Assembly (NCBI RefSeq): GCF_029813115.1
Contig: NZ_JAPZDS010000015.1
Location: 57,779-121,778 of the forward strand
Direction of reading: 5' to 3'
Origin: Aureimonas sp. SK2
GTDB taxonomy: Bacteria > Pseudomonadota > Alphaproteobacteria > Rhizobiales > Rhizobiaceae
Length of the DNA stretch: 64,000 nucleotides
Positions 28,120 to 35,890 of the stretch are shown here, piece by piece. How positions within the stretch are numbered: the first letter of the stretch is position 1; every line of letters starts with the position of its first letter. The translations under genes and the position numbers were made by a program. The notes under the pieces were generated by a model. That model worked only from the letters and a program-made list of their open reading frames with translations. It was not told the DNA's origin and ran no database searches.

Positions 28120-28929
28120 TCAGGAAGCGTCGGGGTGGAGCGACGAGCGGGCGCCGTCGAGCCGCATGGGAATGCCGGCGGCGGCCATGTGGCGCTTGGC
28201 CTCGCCGATCGTGTGGGTGCCGAAATGGAAGATCGAGGCGGCGAGAACCGCCGTCGCGCCGCCTTGCGTGACACCGTGGACGAGGTGGTCGAGAGTGCCG
28301 ACGCCCCCGGATGCGATCACCGGTACGGGCACGGCGTCCGCCACCGCCCGGGTCAGCCCAAGGTCGAAGCCCGCCTTGGTGCCGTCGCGGTCCATGGAGG
28401 TGAGGAGGATCTCGCCCGCGCCGAGCGCCACGACGCGGCGGGCGAACTCGACGGCGTCGATGCCCGTCGCCTGCCGGCCGCCATGGGTGAAGATCTCCCA
28501 GCGCGGGATCTCGTTCTCGCCCGACACGCGCTTGGCGTCGATCGCGACGACGATGCACTGGTTGCCGAACTTGTCGGCCGCCTCGGCGACGAATTCCGGC
28601 CGCTTCACCGCCGCCGTGTTGATCGACACTTTGTCGGCCCCGGCGAGAAGCAGCCGGCGGATGTCGGCGACCTCGCGAACGCCGCCGCCGACGGTCACCG
28701 GCATGAAGCAGGCCTCGGCGGTGCGCGCCACGACGTCGAAGATCGTCTCGCGGTTGTCGGAGGAGGCGGTGATATCGAGGAAGCAGAGCTCGTCCGCGCC
28801 GGCCGCGTCGTAGGCGCGCGCCGCCTCCACGGGATCGCCGGCGTCGATCAGGCCTTCGAAGTTGACGCCCTTGACCACGCGACCGTCCTTGACGTCGAGG
28901 CAGGGAATGATGCGCGCCTTGAGGGTCAC
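28120..28929 (-). CDS. hisF: Imidazole glycerol phosphate synthase, cyclase subunit
   Basis: HisF uses ammonia from HisH and PRFAR to make imidazole glycerol phosphate and AICAR. The 269-residue (beta/alpha)8 protein has [19 protein letters not shown] with catalytic Asp11, [29 protein letters not shown], and the second catalytic aspartate in [15 protein letters not shown], followed by [12 protein letters not shown]. It is separated from hisA by a Uma2 gene, while hisH and hisA are coupled. Confidence 0.97.
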   Translation of the reverse strand: MTLKARIIPCLDVKDGRVVKGVNFEGLIDAGDPVEAARAYDAAGADELCFLDITASSDNRETIFDVVARTAEACFMPVTVGGGVREVADIRRLLLAGADKVSINTAAVKRPEFVAEAADKFGNQCIVVAIDAKRVSGENEIPRWEIFTHGGRQATGIDAVEFARRVVALGAGEILLTSMDRDGTKAGFDLGLTRAVADAVPVPVIASGGVGTLDHLVHGVTQGGATAVLAASIFHFGTHTIGEAKRHMAAAGIPMRLDGARSSLHPDAS

Positions 28930-28980
28930 GTCTTGCGGTCTCCGTTCCGCGAACCGGCGGACAGGGCCGGTCCGGGCAGC

Positions 28981-29538
28981 TTATGCGATGCCGCGATAAA
29001 GGTCCGCAAGGGGCAGGGCCAGGCCGAAGCCGGCAAGCGTCACGCTTTCGTCGCGTCCGACGATCATCTCCGGCGACCCGAAGCTCCCGTCCTCGCCCCG
29101 CGCCCAGAGCCAGACGCGCGGCTCGTCCTGCGACAGGACGAGGTAGTGGAGAAGGGAGGGGAGGGCGGTGTAATCGCGCACCTTCTCGCCGAAGTCCCGC
29201 GCCATGGAGGAGGGCGACAGGATTTCGGCCACGAAGACCGGGGCATGCGCCACGAGATCGCGCCCGTCGCCGCCCGTCCGATCGACATAGACGTCGGGGA
29301 ACCGGACACCGTCCGGCGTGCGCACGCCGAAATCCGCCACGCCGACCTCGTAGCGGTCGGCATCGAGGCCGCGCGCCAGGAGCACGGTCAGGGCCGTCGT
29401 CAGCTTGGCGTGGTTTCGAGAGACGTTGATCATCATGTCGACGACCTTTCCGCGCACGAACTCCCGCTTTCCGTCGAGCCCTTCGAAGGCCTGCAGGAAG
29501 TCGTCCGCGGTTCGGATGGTCGGGACCTGGATGTTCAT
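28981..29538 (-). CDS. Uma2-family (DUF820) endonuclease-fold protein
   Basis: This 185-residue protein has the PD-(D/E)XK-like Uma2 fold. Visible parts are [50 protein letters not shown] and [16 protein letters not shown]; the F/PDV and EILSPS stretches hold the putative acidic catalytic residues. Uma2 proteins are abundant in cyanobacteria and scattered elsewhere; function is unknown. Here it sits on the same strand inside the histidine cluster, 51 bp upstream of hisF and 64 bp downstream of hisA, so it looks like an insertion. A parS-like site lies just upstream. Confidence 0.87.
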   Translation of the reverse strand: MNIQVPTIRTADDFLQAFEGLDGKREFVRGKVVDMMINVSRNHAKLTTALTVLLARGLDADRYEVGVADFGVRTPDGVRFPDVYVDRTGGDGRDLVAHAPVFVAEILSPSSMARDFGEKVRDYTALPSLLHYLVLSQDEPRVWLWARGEDGSFGSPEMIVGRDESVTLAGFGLALPLADLYRGIA

Positions 29539-29586
29539 GGCATCAATCTAGTCCCGCCGCGCGCGCCTGCAAAGATCGGCGCGCAT

Positions 29587-29602
29587 TGACTCACGTGAAA
29601 CA
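29587..29602. other. parS-like site between hisA and the Uma2 gene (14 of 16)
   Basis: TGACTCACGTGAAACA matches the parS consensus at 14 of 16 positions with an intact CACGTGAAACA half. It is intergenic, directly after the hisA stop codon. Confidence 0.55.
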
Positions 29603-30337
29603 TCAGGCCCTGAGGCGGGCCAGTGCCTCCGCCGGGTCGATCCGCCCGTCATAGAGCGCGCGGCCGGAGATCGCGCCTTCCAGAAGCGCGGCGTCCGGAG
29701 CGGCCAGGCGATCGATGTCGGCCATGGAGGCGAGGCCCCCGGAGGCGATCACGGGGATGCGCACGGCCTCGGCCAGCGCGATCGTCGAGTCCCAGTTGAT
29801 GCCGGCGAGGATGCCGTCGCGGTCGATGTCGGTGTAGATGATGGCCGAAACGCCCGCGTCCTCGAAGCGCCGGGCCATGTCCTCCACTGTCAGCTCGGAC
29901 GACTCCGCCCAGCCCTCCACCGCCACCTTGCCGCCCTTGGCGTCGATGCCGACGGCGATCCGACCGGGAAAACGCTTGGCCGCCTCGCGCACCAAGGCGG
30001 GATCGCGCACCGCCACCGTGCCGAGGATGACGCGCGACAGGCCCGCGCCGAGCCAGCGCTCGACATCGGCGAGCGTCCGGATGCCGCCGCCGAGCTGGAC
30101 CTTCATCTGGTCCCCGACGGCCGCCAGGATCGCCTCGACGGCGGAAGCGTTGACCGCGCGTCCCTCGAAGGCGCCGTTGAGGTCGACGACGTGGAGATGG
30201 GTGAAGCCCTGCGTCCGAAACGCCTGGGCCTGGGCGGCCGGGTCGGCGTTGTAGACAGTCGCCTCCTCCATCAGGCCGAGCTTGAGGCGCACGCACGCGC
30301 CGTCCTTGAGGTCGATGGCGGGAAACAGGATCGGCAT
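29603..30337 (-). CDS. hisA: Phosphoribosylformimino-5-aminoimidazole carboxamide ribotide isomerase
   Basis: HisA converts ProFAR to PRFAR by an Amadori rearrangement, step four of histidine synthesis. The 244-residue barrel starts [18 protein letters not shown] with catalytic Asp8, and continues with [32 protein letters not shown] and the second aspartate in [18 protein letters not shown]. The ATG overlaps the hisH stop by 4 bp. It is the usual partner of hisF, here interrupted by Uma2. Confidence 0.96.
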   Translation of the reverse strand: MPILFPAIDLKDGACVRLKLGLMEEATVYNADPAAQAQAFRTQGFTHLHVVDLNGAFEGRAVNASAVEAILAAVGDQMKVQLGGGIRTLADVERWLGAGLSRVILGTVAVRDPALVREAAKRFPGRIAVGIDAKGGKVAVEGWAESSELTVEDMARRFEDAGVSAIIYTDIDRDGILAGINWDSTIALAEAVRIPVIASGGLASMADIDRLAAPDAALLEGAISGRALYDGRIDPAEALARLRA

Positions 30338-30990
30338 CAGGGCTTCCAACGCAGGAAGTTGGCGATGAGGGCGAGGCCGAGCGTCTGGCTCTTCTCGGGG
30401 TGGAACTGCGTGCCGGCCTTGTTGCCGTTGGCGACCATGGCCGTCACCGGCCCGCCGTAGTCGACGGTCGCCACCAGCTCCTCCGGCCGGCGCGGCGCGA
30501 GGTGGTAGGAGTGGACGAAGTAGGAGTGGAGGCCCGTCTCGCCGGTCTCGATCCCTTCCAGAAGCGGATGCGCCTGTTTCACGTGAATCGTGTTCCAGCC
30601 CATCTGCGGGATCTTGAGCGTCGGATCGCTCGGGACGATGGGCTCGACGTCGCCGCCGATCCAGCCGAGACCTACGCTGATCGTCTTCTCCAGCCCGCGC
30701 TCGGCCATGAGCTGCATGCCGACGCAGATGCCAAGAAACGGCCGGCCCCTGTCCTCGACGGATTCGCGCAGCGCCTCCAGAAGGCCCGGCGCTTCGTCCA
30801 GCCCGCGGCGGCAGTCGGCAAAGGCGCCGACCCCCGGCAGAACCAGCCGGTCCGCCGCGCGAATTTCGGCGGGATCGTCCGTCACGAGGATGCGGCTGTC
30901 GCTTCCCGCCTCCCGCGCGGCGCGCTCGAAGGCCTTGGCGGCCGAGCGCAGATTGCCCGAGCCGTAGTCGATGATGGCAACGCTCGCCAT
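30337..30990 (-). CDS. hisH: Imidazole glycerol phosphate synthase, glutaminase subunit
   Basis: HisH hydrolyses glutamine and channels ammonia into HisF. The 217-residue class I amidotransferase begins [17 protein letters not shown]; the triad is visible as the cysteine in [16 protein letters not shown] and the histidine and glutamate in [10 protein letters not shown]. The oxyanion strand [14 protein letters not shown] is intact. It lies between the DUF2628 gene (3-bp gap) and hisA (overlap). A parS-like motif (30575-30590) falls within the coding sequence. Confidence 0.96.
   Translation of the reverse strand: MASVAIIDYGSGNLRSAAKAFERAAREAGSDSRILVTDDPAEIRAADRLVLPGVGAFADCRRGLDEAPGLLEALRESVEDRGRPFLGICVGMQLMAERGLEKTISVGLGWIGGDVEPIVPSDPTLKIPQMGWNTIHVKQAHPLLEGIETGETGLHSYFVHSYHLAPRRPEELVATVDYGGPVTAMVANGNKAGTQFHPEKSQTLGLALIANFLRWKP
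30575..30590. other. parS-like motif inside hisH (14 of 16)
   Basis: TGTTTCACGTGAATCG has a perfect left half and core of parS (TGTTTCACGTGAA) and two mismatches at the right end. It encodes part of the HVKQAHP stretch of HisH on the minus strand. Confidence 0.55.
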
Positions 30991-30993
30991 GGA

Positions 30994-31452
30994 TCACGCG
31001 CTCCTGAAGTCGAACAGGGACGGGCCGGGACGCAAGGGCGAACGGGCCTCAGTCGGCGAGGGAGGAACCATGGTCGGCTGCTCCGGCTCCGTCGTTTCGC
31101 CGGCGAAATAAATCAGTTCCGCATCGCGCTCGTCGCGTGCCCAGACCGCGCCGGCCTCGCGCCAGCCGCGCCGCAGGAGGCGGCGGGCGCGAAGGCTCGG
31201 CCCTTCCAGCGCCACGAGGACGCCGACGAGGAGCGACAGGATCGCCGCCAAGGGCATGCCGCCTTCGGGTACCGCGACCTTGACCGCCACTTCGGCCGCA
31301 AAGGCGGCGACGGCCCAGAACCACAGCTTGTGCCGCAGCAGCCAGAGGCTCGGCAGGACGAGCGCGAAGGGGCGGAACCCGTCGCGCAGGAAGTGGGCGC
31401 CTTCCGTCCGACCCTCCGCAGCCGGCGGCTCGAAGATGCGGTATCGCCTCAC
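30994..31452 (-). CDS. DUF2628 membrane protein
   Basis: A 152-residue protein starting at GTG 31452, which overlaps the hisB stop by 4 bp. It has a basic N-terminus (RRYRIFEPP), a [21 protein letters not shown] segment, and two or three membrane helices (about 30-95). The tail is polar. DUF2628 genes between hisB and hisH are usual in Rhizobiales. No function is known; co-transcription with the histidine genes does not prove a link to histidine synthesis. Confidence 0.8.
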   Translation of the reverse strand: MRRYRIFEPPAAEGRTEGAHFLRDGFRPFALVLPSLWLLRHKLWFWAVAAFAAEVAVKVAVPEGGMPLAAILSLLVGVLVALEGPSLRARRLLRRGWREAGAVWARDERDAELIYFAGETTEPEQPTMVPPSPTEARSPLRPGPSLFDFRSA

Positions 31453-32057
31453 GCCAGCATGCCCTTTGTGGAGGGCACGAGGTCGGCCTGGCGCGGGTCG
31501 ATCGACAGCGCCTCGCCCAGCACCCGCGCCACCGCCTTGAAGCAGGTCTCGGCGATGTGGTGCGAGTTCTCGCCGTAGAGCGTCTCGATATGCAGCGTCA
31601 GCCCCGCGTTGACGGCGAAGGCCTGGAAGAACTCGCGCACGAGCTGCGTGTCGAACGTGCCGATCTTCTCCGTCGGAAAGGTCGTTCGAAACACCAGGAA
31701 CGGCCGCCCCGAGACATCCACCGCCGCGCGCGTCAGGCACTCGTCCATCGCAAGATCCAGCGAGGCATAGCGCCGGATGCCCCGCCGCTCGCCCATCGCG
31801 CGGCGGATGGCCTGGCCGAGCGCGATCCCGACGTCCTCCACCGTGTGGTGGTCGTCGATGTGGTAGTCGCCCTTGGCCTCGACCCGGATGTCGATCAAGG
31901 AATGGCGCGCGAGATGGTCCAGCATGTGGTCGAAGAAGCCGACGCCCGTCGCCACGTCCGCCCGGCCCTGCCCGTCGAGATCGACCCGCACCCGGATCTG
32001 CGTCTCCTTGGTCGCCCGATCCACCGACGCATCCCGTCGCCCAGCCGTCTCGCCCAT
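31449..32057 (-). CDS. hisB: Imidazoleglycerol-phosphate dehydratase
   Basis: HisB dehydrates imidazole glycerol phosphate to imidazole acetol phosphate. The 202-residue monofunctional protein carries both manganese-binding motifs, [12 protein letters not shown] with [11 protein letters not shown], and [18 protein letters not shown] near the C-terminus. It opens the minus-strand histidine row hisB-DUF2628-hisH-hisA-hisF-hisE. It is divergent from hslV across a 338-bp gap that holds the second copy of the dispersed repeat. Confidence 0.96.
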   Translation of the reverse strand: MGETAGRRDASVDRATKETQIRVRVDLDGQGRADVATGVGFFDHMLDHLARHSLIDIRVEAKGDYHIDDHHTVEDVGIALGQAIRRAMGERRGIRRYASLDLAMDECLTRAAVDVSGRPFLVFRTTFPTEKIGTFDTQLVREFFQAFAVNAGLTLHIETLYGENSHHIAETCFKAVARVLGEALSIDPRQADLVPSTKGMLA

Positions 32058-32137
32058 CGCTAGCCCATCCTCGCTCGTTCCGCCGCTTCATACAGAAGCG
32101 CGAGGGCGGAGCCAACCGAGGGGCTGAGGGTGATGAC

Positions 32138-32318
32138 GGCGGGGCTGCCGCCCCGGTCCCCGCTCGGGAAGGAATTCCCGAACCCTTCTTTTCGTTTGGG
32201 ACCATTTCCAAGCTGGGAAGGGGCCGGAGGCCCCTTCCCAGCTTGGACACGCCCCGAATGAGGAGGGGTCCAGGGGAAATCATTTCCCCTGGCGGGGTCG
32301 GGGGCAGCGCCCCCGTCT
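32138..32318. repeat. Dispersed palindromic mosaic repeat, copy 2, with an extra hairpin
   Basis: The outer parts match copy 1 (4802-4938) almost base for base and in the same orientation. Copy 2 has an extra stretch of about 50 nt in the middle, which is mostly a long perfect hairpin. It fills most of the 338-bp hisB-hslV gap; the remaining sequence (32319-32395) should hold the hslV promoter, and 32058-32137 shows nothing I recognise. Confidence 0.85.
32208..32246. repeat. Perfect 18-bp inverted repeat with 3-nt loop inside repeat copy 2
   Basis: The left arm (32208-32225) and right arm (32229-32246) are perfectly complementary, separated by GGA. It is absent from copy 1. In RNA it would form a very stable hairpin. 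Confidence 0.9.
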
Positions 32319-32395
32319 TCCATTGCCCGCGCCCTTGTTGGCACCGCCCCGGCGCTCCCATATGGGGCGCGGATCGAACGAAGGACGTAACGAGC

Positions 32396-32956
32396 ATGAT
32401 GGACCAGCACGACCCGGCGAAGATGTATGGGACGACGATCGTCACGGTGCGCAAGGGCGGCAAGGTCGTGGTGGCGGGCGACGGGCAGGTGTCGCTGGGC
32501 AACACGGTCATGAAGGGCAACGCCAAGAAGGTCCGGCGCATCGGCAAGGGCGGCCAGGTGATCGCCGGCTTTGCGGGCGCGACGGCCGATGCCTTCACGC
32601 TGCTGGAGCGGCTGGAGGCCAAGCTCGAGCAGTATCCCGACCAGCTGATGCGCGCCTGCGTCGAGCTGGCGAAGGACTGGCGGACGGACCGGTACCTGCG
32701 CCGGCTGGAGGCGATGATGATCGTCGCCGACGCCAAAGTCACGTTGACGCTGACCGGCAACGGCGACGTGCTGGAGCCGGAGAACGGGGTGATCGCGATC
32801 GGCTCGGGCGGCAACTACGCGCTGGCGGCGGCGCGGGCGCTGGCGGAGACGGATTATTCGGCCGAGGAGATCGCGCGGCGCGCGATGCGCATCGCGGCGG
32901 AGATCTGCATCTACACCAACGACAACGTCATCCTGGAAAGCCTCGACGCGGCCTGA
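32396..32956 (+). CDS. hslV: ATP-dependent protease proteolytic subunit HslV
   Basis: HslV is the threonine peptidase of the HslUV complex. The 186-residue product has [20 protein letters not shown] after a short N-terminal stretch ([12 protein letters not shown]); the first Thr of TT becomes the nucleophile after processing. Also visible are [33 protein letters not shown] and [19 protein letters not shown] precedes ATG 32396; ATG 32399 is an alternative. Its partner hslU lies 9 kb away on the other strand. Confidence 0.96.
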   Translation: MMDQHDPAKMYGTTIVTVRKGGKVVVAGDGQVSLGNTVMKGNAKKVRRIGKGGQVIAGFAGATADAFTLLERLEAKLEQYPDQLMRACVELAKDWRTDRYLRRLEAMMIVADAKVTLTLTGNGDVLEPENGVIAIGSGGNYALAAARALAETDYSAEEIARRAMRIAAEICIYTNDNVILESLDAA

Positions 32957-33020
32957 GGCTTGAGCGAGGCGGGGGCGGCGTGACGCGTCGCTCTGGCCGA
33001 GGGCGCGGCGCCGTTCCATC

Positions 33021-33842
33021 TTGCCGGGGATGGATGCTGCCGCAGACACGACCGATCATGAGCGCGCGCCGGGGCGCCTCCAGCGCTTCCGGCTCCGGCT
33101 GGACTTCCTCTACCATGCAGACGCTCCGGCCGCGGTTCGCTTCCAGGGATGGGTCGCGATCATCGATCTCGTCATCATCGCCTTTTTCGTGATGGCGCCG
33201 GTGCTTCAGGAGAAGCGCTACTTCCTCTGGCTGGACTATTCGCTGGCGGCGCTTCTGGCGCTGGACTTCGGTGCGCGGGCGCTCGCCGCGCCCAGCCTCA
33301 AGGCCTGGGCCAGGCGCCCGGTGATCTGGGTGGATGCCCTGATCCTCCTGACGCTGCTGCTGCCGACGATGTTCTTCAATGTCGGCTTCCTGCGCATCCT
33401 GCGGCTCTGGACCCTGTCGCGCAAGGACGTGCTCTGGCGCTCGCTGCGCCGCCGGGGCCTCCAGAAATGGGAGGAGGCGGGGCGGGCGGTGATCAACCTC
33501 CTGACCTGCCTGTTCCTGGCGACCGGCTTCATCTACACGGCCTTTGTCGCCGAGGGCTCGGGCATCGAGGGCTATGTCGACGCCCTCTACTTCACCGTCG
33601 CCACCATGACCACGACGGGCTTCGGCGACGTGACGCTGCCGGGGACGGCCGGCAAGCTTACCTCGGTCGTCATCATGATCGTCGGCATCTCGCTCTTCGT
33701 GCGCCTCGCCCAGACCGTGTTCCGCCCCTACAAGGTGTTCTTCCGCTGCCCCGCCTGCGCGCTGGAGCGGCACGAGCCGGACGCCGTGCACTGCAAGGCC
33801 TGCGGCCATATCCTGGCGATCCCGAACCAGGGGAGCGACTGA
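33021..33842 (+). CDS. Ion channel protein (voltage-gated-like, two-pore-helix type) with C-terminal zinc ribbon
   Basis: The 273-residue protein has helices at about 42-62, 70-90 and 102-118, an S4-like segment (FLRILRLWTLSRKD), and then the pore module (about 155-235): helix, selectivity loop MTTTGFGDVTLPG, and a last helix. TTTGFGD resembles K+ filters (TVGYGD), with Phe for Tyr. After the pore comes FFRCPACALERHEPDAVHCK and then ACGHIL, a four-cysteine zinc-ribbon-like tail (C-x2-C, C-x2-C). It may sense metal or redox state; this is inference. It stands alone after hslV. Confidence 0.82.
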   Translation: MPGMDAAADTTDHERAPGRLQRFRLRLDFLYHADAPAAVRFQGWVAIIDLVIIAFFVMAPVLQEKRYFLWLDYSLAALLALDFGARALAAPSLKAWARRPVIWVDALILLTLLLPTMFFNVGFLRILRLWTLSRKDVLWRSLRRRGLQKWEEAGRAVINLLTCLFLATGFIYTAFVAEGSGIEGYVDALYFTVATMTTTGFGDVTLPGTAGKLTSVVIMIVGISLFVRLAQTVFRPYKVFFRCPACALERHEPDAVHCKACGHILAIPNQGSD

Positions 33843-33943
33843 GAGCCTCCCGCGGAGCGTCATGCGCGCCGTGCGCGTAGGGGTACAGCCTCGGGTGACA
33901 GCGGGCGTTGAGATCGCTCCCGCATGGTTCAAGGAGAAACCCG

Positions 33944-34270
33944 ATGCGTCGTCTGATCGCCCTGGCGAGCCTCGCCGGCCTTGTCGCCCTCCCGGCGCTG
34001 GCCCAGACCACCACGACCACGATCGTGACGCAGGAAGCGGCGCCGGTCGCGGCCGTCGTCGCGGTGCCCGCGCCCGTGCGCACCTATGTCACGCAGCAGA
34101 CCATTCCGTCCGTCACCTACGAGCGCCAGATCGTCGTGGGCGAGCCGCTGCCGCAGGCGGTCGAGTACCACGTGATCCCCGACAACGACGCCTATGGCTA
34201 CGCCGTGGTCAACGGCCAGCGCGTGATCGTCGATCCGCAGACGCGCAGCGTGATCGAGGTGTACGACTGA
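33944..34270 (+). CDS. Exported DUF1236 protein
   Basis: A 108-residue protein with a signal peptide (MRRLIALASLAGLVALPALA, cleavage after AQ). The middle is rich in Thr, Val and Ala, and the C-terminal domain (about 60-108) has the DUF1236 pattern: VVGEPLPQAVEYHVIPD and then YAVVNGQRVIVDPQTRSVIE. These small periplasmic proteins are common in Rhizobiales and have no known role. AAGGAGA lies 6 nt before ATG 33944. A terminator follows downstream. Confidence 0.87.
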   Translation: MRRLIALASLAGLVALPALAQTTTTTIVTQEAAPVAAVVAVPAPVRTYVTQQTIPSVTYERQIVVGEPLPQAVEYHVIPDNDAYGYAVVNGQRVIVDPQTRSVIEVYD

Positions 34271-34415
34271 CGTGATCGGATCGGGCACCCTTGAAACGCT
34301 CCGAGGGCCCACCCATCTGTTCCCCAGGCGGCGCGTCCCGGTTTCGGTCGAAGCGCCGCGAAATCCGGCCTTTCGTCCGACCACGGATGTACTGGCGAGG
34401 TGGTGGGCCGGATCG

Positions 34416-34431
34416 CCATTGTCGACAATGG
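34416..34431. promoter_or_regulatory. Perfect 16-bp palindrome upstream of the EAL gene
   Basis: CCATTGTCGACAATGG is a perfect palindrome in the 305-bp gap between the DUF1236 and EAL genes, just before a terminator and 145 bp upstream of the EAL start. It could be an operator; no regulator is obvious. Confidence 0.4.
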
Positions 34432-34437
34432 ACGCGG

Positions 34438-34466
34438 AGCCGTCGGGAGCACCCCGGCGGCTTTTT
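34438..34466 (+). terminator. Rho-independent terminator downstream of the DUF1236 gene
   Basis: A 10-bp stem (AGCCGTCGGG with CCCGGCGGCT, one G-T pair), a 5-nt loop and a run of five T residues. The remaining 34467-34575 should hold the EAL gene promoter; I saw no clear -35/-10 pair. Confidence 0.7.
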
Positions 34467-34575
34467 CGCGTGCGCGCCGCCGCCGCGACAAAGGCCCCTT
34501 GCGCACCGTTGCAACCGTGCCGATAAATCCTACAACGTCCAGAAGAATTTCGATCGGCGGTCCGATTCCCATCCC

Positions 34576-35823
34576 ATGCAGCGCGCGGCAGACAGTCCCC
34601 CGCCCGACAGCCTCGACGACATTCCGATGATGCTTCGCCTCGTGCGACAGAACCTCGGGCTGGATGTCGCCTTCATCGGGGAGTTCACGGGCGGGCGACG
34701 CGTCTTCCGCCATGTCGACGCCGCCGCACCCGGTCCGGTCCGGGAGGGCGGGTCGGATCCCTTGGAGGAGACCTACTGCGCGCAGGTCGTGGACGGGCAG
34801 CTTCCCGAGCTCATTCCCGACACCACGGTCGTGGCGCTCGCCCAGCGCATGCCCGTGACGCGAGAGCTTCCCGTCGGCTCCCACCTCAGCGTGCCGATCC
34901 GCCTGTCCAACGGCATGGTCTACGGCACGTTCTGCTGCTTCGGTCACGCGCCCGACCATTCGCTGAACGCCCGCGACCTCGCCATGCTGCGCACCTTCGC
35001 CGGGCTCGTGGCGCAGCGGATCGACCGCGACCTCCAGGCCGAGAGCCTCCTGTCCGCCAGACGCCAGCGCATCCGCCGCCTGCTCGACGCCGGGGGGCCG
35101 GTGCCCGTGTTCCAGCCCGTCTTCCTGCTCGATGGCCTCGTGCCGGCCGGTGCCGAGGCGCTGGCCCGCTTTCCCGACGATCCGCACCGGGCGGTGGAGA
35201 CCTGGTTCTCCGACGCGGCCGAGACCGGGCAGCAGATCGAGCTGGAGCACCGCGCCATCGCCAACGCCCTGGACGCCTACGGCGCCGTCTGGGCGCGGCA
35301 CCGCGTGCAGCTCGGGGTCAACGCCTCGCCGGCCGCGATCCTCGACCCCGGCTTTCCGCAGCTCTTCGACGCCTGTCCCGCCGATCGGATCGTCATCGAA
35401 CTCACCGAGCACGAGCGGATCGACGACTACGGCGCCCTTAACGCGGCGCTGACCCCCCTCAGGGCGCGCGGCATGCGCGTGGCGGTGGACGACGTGGGCG
35501 CCGGCTATGCGAGCATGAGCCATATCGTGGCCGTGCGGCCCGACATCATCAAGCTCGACCGGAGCATCGTGCGCCAGCTCGATCGCGATCCGATGCGCGA
35601 GGCGCTGGCGACCGCCCTCAACGGCTTCGCGCGCCAGTGCGGCTGCACGGTGGTGGCCGAAGGGGTGGAGACGCCGGGGGAACTCGCCGCGCTCGCCCGG
35701 CTCGAGGTCCAGGCGCTGCAGGGCTTCCTGCTGGGCCGGCCCGACCGGCTGGAGGTGCTGGAGGAAACCCTGCGGCGCGGCGGCCCCGCCGACCTCGCTC
35801 CGCCGGCGCGGGCGGCGTCCTAG
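34576..35823 (+). CDS. GAF-EAL cyclic di-GMP phosphodiesterase
   Basis: The 415-residue protein has an N-terminal GAF-type sensor domain (about 20-155; VPIRLSNGMVYGTFCCFG is typical) and a C-terminal EAL domain (about 175-395). The catalytic set appears complete: GAEALARF (EAL), LGVNASPA, VIELTEHE, VAVDDVGAGYASMSHI, IIKLDRSIV, VAEGVET and LQGFLLGRP. It should therefore hydrolyse cyclic di-GMP. Start ATG 34576 was chosen as the first ATG before similarity; the frame is open further upstream through the terminator, which argues against a longer form. It lies alone on the plus strand. Confidence 0.9.
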   Translation: MQRAADSPPPDSLDDIPMMLRLVRQNLGLDVAFIGEFTGGRRVFRHVDAAAPGPVREGGSDPLEETYCAQVVDGQLPELIPDTTVVALAQRMPVTRELPVGSHLSVPIRLSNGMVYGTFCCFGHAPDHSLNARDLAMLRTFAGLVAQRIDRDLQAESLLSARRQRIRRLLDAGGPVPVFQPVFLLDGLVPAGAEALARFPDDPHRAVETWFSDAAETGQQIELEHRAIANALDAYGAVWARHRVQLGVNASPAAILDPGFPQLFDACPADRIVIELTEHERIDDYGALNAALTPLRARGMRVAVDDVGAGYASMSHIVAVRPDIIKLDRSIVRQLDRDPMREALATALNGFARQCGCTVVAEGVETPGELAALARLEVQALQGFLLGRPDRLEVLEETLRRGGPADLAPPARAAS

Positions 35824-35890
35824 AGGCCGGCCGGGCGGTCTGCCGCGGCGGTCGATTGACAGGTGCGGGGCGCCGGGTGGAAGACATGCC

